A stretch of DNA of 8,763 bases, from contig DZAQ01000051.1 of NCBI GenBank assembly GCA_022729615.1, positions 1 through 8,763 on the forward strand, read 5' to 3'. The stretch is from Sulfurovum sp. Its GTDB lineage: Bacteria; Campylobacterota; Campylobacteria; Campylobacterales; Sulfurovaceae. The notes under the pieces are model-generated. The model searched no databases. It saw only the letters and a list, made by a program, of their open reading frames with translations, and had not been told where the DNA came from. Made by a program: the position numbers and the translations under genes. This document shows positions 5,674-8,763 of this stretch, piece after piece (position 1 is the stretch's first letter; every line of letters starts with the position of its first letter).

Positions 5674-6222
5674 TTATGACTTGAGCGGCGTGACATACAT
5701 ATTGATATAGCGACCCTCAAGATGGGCGTCTTTTTCGAGATTGCCTACATCGCTCAACATTGGCCAGACGCGTTTGAGTACCTCTATGCCAAGCTCAGGA
5801 TTTGCCATCTCCCTGCCGCGCAAGAAGACTCTTAGTTTGACATGTTTGCCTTTTTCAAGGAATTCCCTTACATGCTTTACTTTATAGTTGACATCATTTT
5901 CGGCGATTTTGCAAGAGAATTTTACCTCTTTGACCTCAATGATCTTCTGATTTTTTCTAGCCTCTTTCTTCTTCTTCTCTATCTCATAACGATGCTTGCT
6001 GTAATCCATGACTTTTGCAACAGGCGGTTTCGCATCCGGCGAGATAAGTACAAGGTCTAAGCCCTTCTCTTCGGCAATTCGTATTGCTTCGGATTTGGAG
6101 ATGATCCCAAACTGTTCACCGTCTTGCCCTAGGACTCTCAGTTCTAGCTCTCTGATATCCTCATTCATCACCACATCGTCTTTTTTGTTTCGACCACCCT
6201 TATTGCTGGTTTGTTTGCTCAA
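5674..6222 (-). CDS. infC: Translation initiation factor IF-3
   Basis: IF-3 binds the 30S subunit, prevents premature joining of 50S and checks the start codon and initiator tRNA. The 182-residue product has normal family length. The N domain includes MNEDIRELELRVLGQDGEQF (19-38) and GIISKSEAIRIAEEKGLDLV, then PVAKVMDYSKHRYE, and a lysine-rich linker follows (about 83-92). The C domain holds KEVKFSCKIAENDVNYKVKH and VKLRVFLRGREMA. The start is TTG (6220-6222), supported by GAAGGA (6228-6233, minus strand) five bases before it. An internal ATG (residue 19) has no ribosome binding site. The TTG overlaps the thrS stop as TTGA, so translation is probably coupled. Non-AUG starts on infC are typical and let IF-3 limit its own synthesis. 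No separate promoter is visible, so it is likely transcribed with thrS. Confidence 0.96.
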   Translation of the reverse strand: MSKQTSNKGGRNKKDDVVMNEDIRELELRVLGQDGEQFGIISKSEAIRIAEEKGLDLVLISPDAKPPVAKVMDYSKHRYEIEKKKKEARKNQKIIEVKEVKFSCKIAENDVNYKVKHVREFLEKGKHVKLRVFLRGREMANPELGIEVLKRVWPMLSDVGNLEKDAHLEGRYINMYVTPLKS

Positions 6223-8039
6223 ATTATTCCTTCTTTTAAATCTTGCAATAATTTTACCATAAATTCTGCACTTGTAAGATTATATTGCTCTTTTGCTCTT
6301 CTGTCTCGAATGGCTACGGTTTCATTTGCCGTCTCTTCGTCGCCGAGTACCACCACATAGGGGACCCTCTGCTTTTCTGCTTGTCTGATACGCTTGTTGA
6401 GACTATCGTTTTTGTCAAATATTTCGCTGTCTATCCCCTCATCGATCAGTAGATTCTTAAGTTTGTTGGCATATTCGGTATGCGTCCCAGCGATAGGGAC
6501 GAAGATCACCTGCGTCGGAGCGATGAAAAACGGAAACTCACCGGCATAATGTTCAGTTAAAATCGCGATAAATCGTTCAAAAGAGCCCAAGATGGCACGG
6601 TGGATCATGACGGGCTGCTTGCGGGTGTTGTCCTCGGCGACATATTCGACACCAAATCGTTGAGGCAGATTGAAATCGACCTGAATGGTGCCGCACTGCC
6701 ATTTTCTGCCAAGCGCATCAGTGATTTTGACATCGATTTTTGGTCCATAAAATGCGCCGCCCCCTTCATCTATCCCAAAAGGCAGACTATTTTGCGTGAG
6801 CGCATCTTTGAGTCCCTGTGTCGCCAGCTCCCAGACAGCATCATCCCCGATCGCCTTTTCCGGTTTAGTGGAGACCTCCATTGTGTATTCGAAGCCAAAC
6901 TTTTTCATTACCGCGTCAACGAACTCTACCACCTCAAGAACAACCTCTTTGATCTGATCGGGTGTGCAGAAGATGTGCGCATCATCTTGGGTAAACTCTC
7001 GCACTCGCAGCAAACCATGGAGAACACCTGATTTTTCATGGCGATGCACAACGCCGTATTCAAAATATTTCAGTGGCAGATCGCGGTAGCTTTTGCCTGA
7101 TTGTTTAAAAATTTGGATATGACCGATACAATTCATCGGCTTGATACCATACTCTTGCTCATCTATCTGCGTGAGATACATATTTTCGCCATAACAGGCG
7201 TAGTGTCCGGAAGTATGCCACATTTCAGCCTTGAGTATCTCTGGGCCCCGTACAGGCTCATAGCCGCGGCGTCTATGTGATTTGTAGAGAATATGCTCTA
7301 TTTTTGAGCGCAGTCTGGCTCCTTTGGGCATCCAAAAGGGCAGACCGGCTCCGGAGGCTTCGTCAAATGCGAAAAGCTCCAGTTCAGTGCCAAGTTTTCT
7401 ATGGTCTCGCTTTTTTGCCTCTTCGATCATCTCGAGATATGCTTTGAGCGACTCTTTGTCGGCAAATGCGATCCCATAAATCCGAGTCAGCATCTCAGCC
7501 TTTTCATCTCCGCCAAGATAAGCTCCGGCAACCCGTGTAAGTTTGAAGTTGTGCAAATAGCGCACAGAGGGCACATGAGGACCACGGCAGAGATCTTCGA
7601 AATCACCCTGTTTGTAGATGGATACCCTCTCGTCCGGAATCCTGCTGAGAACTGCTTTTTTGAGATCATCATCGGCAAATTTCTCTAGCGCTTCGGCTTT
7701 GCTGATCTCATATTTTTCGATCTCATATTTTTTCTTGATGATCTCTTTCATCTCTTTTTCTATCGATTTGAGATCCTCTTCTCCGATTTTTCGATCGACT
7801 CGAAAATCATAGTAAAAACCCTCTTCGACAACCGGTCCTACGAAAAACTGTGCATTCGGATAGAGTGACTTGATAGCCTGTGCCATGAGATGAGCCGTCG
7901 AATGCCGTATCACCCCGAGCGCTTCTTGGCTATTGTCGAACCCTATTGCTGTGAGGTGTTCAGCAGGGTAGCTTGATGCGCTTTGGGTATCTACGATATT
8001 TTCGTTGCTATACCGATAGGCTATAATTTCTTGTTCCAT
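6219..8039 (-). CDS. thrS: Threonine--tRNA ligase
   Basis: This class II synthetase attaches threonine to tRNA-Thr and removes mis-attached serine. The product has 606 residues, about 35 fewer than the Escherichia coli enzyme, because the N-terminal TGS domain is reduced or absent; Campylobacter ThrRS is similarly short. The editing domain is intact, with HSTAHLMAQA (His46, His50) and CRGPH (Cys151, His155). In the catalytic core, class II motif 2 is seen around FEYGVVHRHEKSGVLHG (326-342). The zinc ligands are Cys304 (KPMNCIGH), His355 (DDAHIF) and His480 (MIHRA), matching Cys334, His385 and His511 of the E. coli enzyme. The anticodon-binding domain starts near 507. The ATG has AGGA (8047-8050, minus strand) seven bases upstream. 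It heads the thrS-infC transcript and diverges from the doxX-like gene. Confidence 0.97.
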   Translation of the reverse strand: MEQEIIAYRYSNENIVDTQSASSYPAEHLTAIGFDNSQEALGVIRHSTAHLMAQAIKSLYPNAQFFVGPVVEEGFYYDFRVDRKIGEEDLKSIEKEMKEIIKKKYEIEKYEISKAEALEKFADDDLKKAVLSRIPDERVSIYKQGDFEDLCRGPHVPSVRYLHNFKLTRVAGAYLGGDEKAEMLTRIYGIAFADKESLKAYLEMIEEAKKRDHRKLGTELELFAFDEASGAGLPFWMPKGARLRSKIEHILYKSHRRRGYEPVRGPEILKAEMWHTSGHYACYGENMYLTQIDEQEYGIKPMNCIGHIQIFKQSGKSYRDLPLKYFEYGVVHRHEKSGVLHGLLRVREFTQDDAHIFCTPDQIKEVVLEVVEFVDAVMKKFGFEYTMEVSTKPEKAIGDDAVWELATQGLKDALTQNSLPFGIDEGGGAFYGPKIDVKITDALGRKWQCGTIQVDFNLPQRFGVEYVAEDNTRKQPVMIHRAILGSFERFIAILTEHYAGEFPFFIAPTQVIFVPIAGTHTEYANKLKNLLIDEGIDSEIFDKNDSLNKRIRQAEKQRVPYVVVLGDEETANETVAIRDRRAKEQYNLTSAEFMVKLLQDLKEGII

Positions 8040-8069
8040 AACATGATCCTGAGAGGTAAAATAATCGAG

Positions 8070-8075
8070 ATTATA
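8070..8075 (-). promoter_or_regulatory. -10 box of the thrS-infC promoter
   Basis: On the minus strand TATAAT (8070-8075) lies 30 bp before the thrS start codon. The position 17 bp upstream reads ATCAAC, a poor -35 box, as is common in this phylum. The promoter overlaps that of the divergent DoxX-family gene. Confidence 0.6.
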
Positions 8076-8093
8076 TCCAATGCGTGCTTTATG

Positions 8094-8124
8094 TTGATAT
8101 TTTGCGCTTCTGATGTGCTACAAT
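8094..8124 (+). promoter_or_regulatory. Promoter of the DoxX-family gene
   Basis: TACAAT (8119-8124) is preceded by TGC, giving an extended -10 box. TTGATA (8094-8099) could serve as -35, but the spacing of 19 bp is long. The start codon lies 22 bp after the -10 box, so the leader is very short. Confidence 0.5.
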
Positions 8125-8146
8125 TAGTCAAAAAAAGGAGGCAAGA

Positions 8147-8533
8147 GTGGACTTTGAGAGTGTTGGAAAATTTCTGTTGCGTTTGATGGTCGGAGGACTT
8201 TTGCTCTTTCACGGGGTGGATAAAATTTTCCATGGGATTGGTTTTATCGAAGGCATGCTCAAGGTTCGAGAATTCCCTGCTTATATCGCCAATGGTGTCT
8301 ATATCGGTGAAATTCTTGCACCGATACTGCTGCTGCTTGGCTGGAGAAGCAGATGGTGGGCGGGCGTTATAGTATTGAATATGCTAGCGGCACTCTATCT
8401 TGCCCACAGCAGGGCACTATTTACGCTTGGCACACACGGTTCATGGAGTTTGGAGACACCGATGATGTTTCTCTTGGGCGCCCTTGCTATTCTCTTTTTG
8501 GGGTCTGGGAAATACGCGATTGCCAGAGATTAG
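8147..8533 (+). CDS. DoxX-family membrane protein
   Basis: The 128-residue product is a small integral membrane protein with four likely helices (roughly 8-26, 48-65, 69-87, 103-121). The opening VGKFLLRLMVGGLLLFHGVD is typical of the DoxX family, whose members are mostly uncharacterised. The name comes from a subunit of the thiosulfate:quinone oxidoreductase of Acidianus, and others are linked to redox or thiol stress in mycobacteria. Membership says little about the reaction here. The start is GTG with a strong AAAAGGAGG site (8133-8141) five bases upstream, and a later ATG would remove the first helix. It diverges from thrS. The sequence after its TAG stop holds another ribosome-binding-site-like GGAGG, so it may once have headed a two-gene unit. 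Confidence 0.88.
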   Translation: MDFESVGKFLLRLMVGGLLLFHGVDKIFHGIGFIEGMLKVREFPAYIANGVYIGEILAPILLLLGWRSRWWAGVIVLNMLAALYLAHSRALFTLGTHGSWSLETPMMFLLGALAILFLGSGKYAIARD

Positions 8534-8574
8534 ACGAAACCGACAGAACCTGCAATGCAAGGAGGATCGGATTT

Positions 8575-8726
8575 ATGAAGTGGGTATTTATTGTTTTTTC
8601 TTATGGGCACCTCTAATAACCCTATGCCATCATGATGGGCTTTCCAATCGTAAGATTTTGCATCAAGATTATTATAAACGCAACAAGAAAGAGCCCTATT
8701 GCCACGCTCGTATCAAGCGTTTTTGA
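8575..8726 (+). pseudogene. Possible frameshifted small secreted or membrane protein
   Basis: AAGGAGG (8559-8565) stands nine bases before an ATG at 8575. The frame reads MKWVFIVFSYGHL and stops at 8614-8616. One extra T in the six-T run at 8594-8599 would give MKWVFIVFFLWAPLITLCHH and stay open to TGA at 8724-8726, a protein of about 50 residues with a signal-like hydrophobic start. The rest is polar and rich in His, Lys and Arg, and I recognise no family. A broken gene, a phase-variable gene, a sequencing error and chance are all possible. A hydrophobic reading on the opposite strand competes with it. Confidence 0.2.
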
Positions 8727-8763
8727 ACTATCTGCTATTGATCATCCAAATGGAGAAGATATC

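Noticed and set aside
5840..6062. Hydrophobic plus-strand open frame inside infC
   Set aside because: It is antisense to the lysine-rich part of infC, which automatically yields Phe/Leu-rich complementary codons.
6600..7031. 143-residue plus-strand open frame inside thrS
   Set aside because: It lies fully antisense to conserved thrS coding sequence, has no recognisable domain, and is a shadow of thrS codon use.
1..8763. CRISPR arrays, tRNA or rRNA genes, and transposase genes
   Set aside because: I saw no regularly spaced direct repeats, no tRNA or rRNA sequence that I could recognise, and no transposase or integrase reading frame.

Overview
The window looks like chromosomal DNA from a Campylobacterota (Epsilonproteobacteria) bacterium. 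The reasons are: a short threonyl-tRNA synthetase without a full TGS domain, of the kind I recall from Campylobacter; the thrS-infC and rpmI-rplT gene pairs; T-rich promoters with clear -10 boxes and weak -35 boxes; and moderate GC. The genus is uncertain; a sulfur-oxidising Sulfuricurvum, Sulfurimonas or Sulfurovum relative would fit.

Layout from left to right. Positions 1-233 hold no confident gene but contain an inverted-repeat element (62-166) and a hairpin behind rplT. rplT (L20) and rpmI (L35) follow on the minus strand, with a 107-bp spacer between them that can fold into three small hairpins. A gene for a membrane-bound PAS-GGDEF-EAL cyclic-di-GMP protein runs rightward from 1067 to 3418, but a TAA at 1991-1993 cuts it in two inside the PAS domain. 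Next is a compact arsenic-resistance locus: arsI-arsR on the minus strand and arsB on the plus strand, diverging from a 90-bp promoter region with a 10+10 bp palindromic operator. Then come infC (IF3) and thrS on the minus strand, overlapping by the bases TTGA. A DoxX-family membrane protein gene diverges from thrS. The last 230 bp hold no confident gene; they show a possible frameshifted small ORF and a competing minus-strand reading.

How the genes work together. thrS, infC, rpmI and rplT are translation genes that form one cluster in many bacteria. Here about 4.8 kb of accessory DNA (the cyclic-di-GMP gene and the ars locus) lies between infC and rpmI, and rpmI has its own likely promoter. 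In the ars locus, ArsR probably represses both directions from the shared operator. ArsI would cleave the carbon-arsenic bond of trivalent methylated or aromatic arsenicals, and ArsB would export the arsenite produced. No arsenate reductase gene is in the window. The most notable points are the split ribosomal cluster, the nonsense codon in an otherwise intact signalling gene, the organoarsenical-type ars locus with its shared operator, the structured rpmI-rplT spacer, the UUG start of infC, and the repeat element at the left edge.
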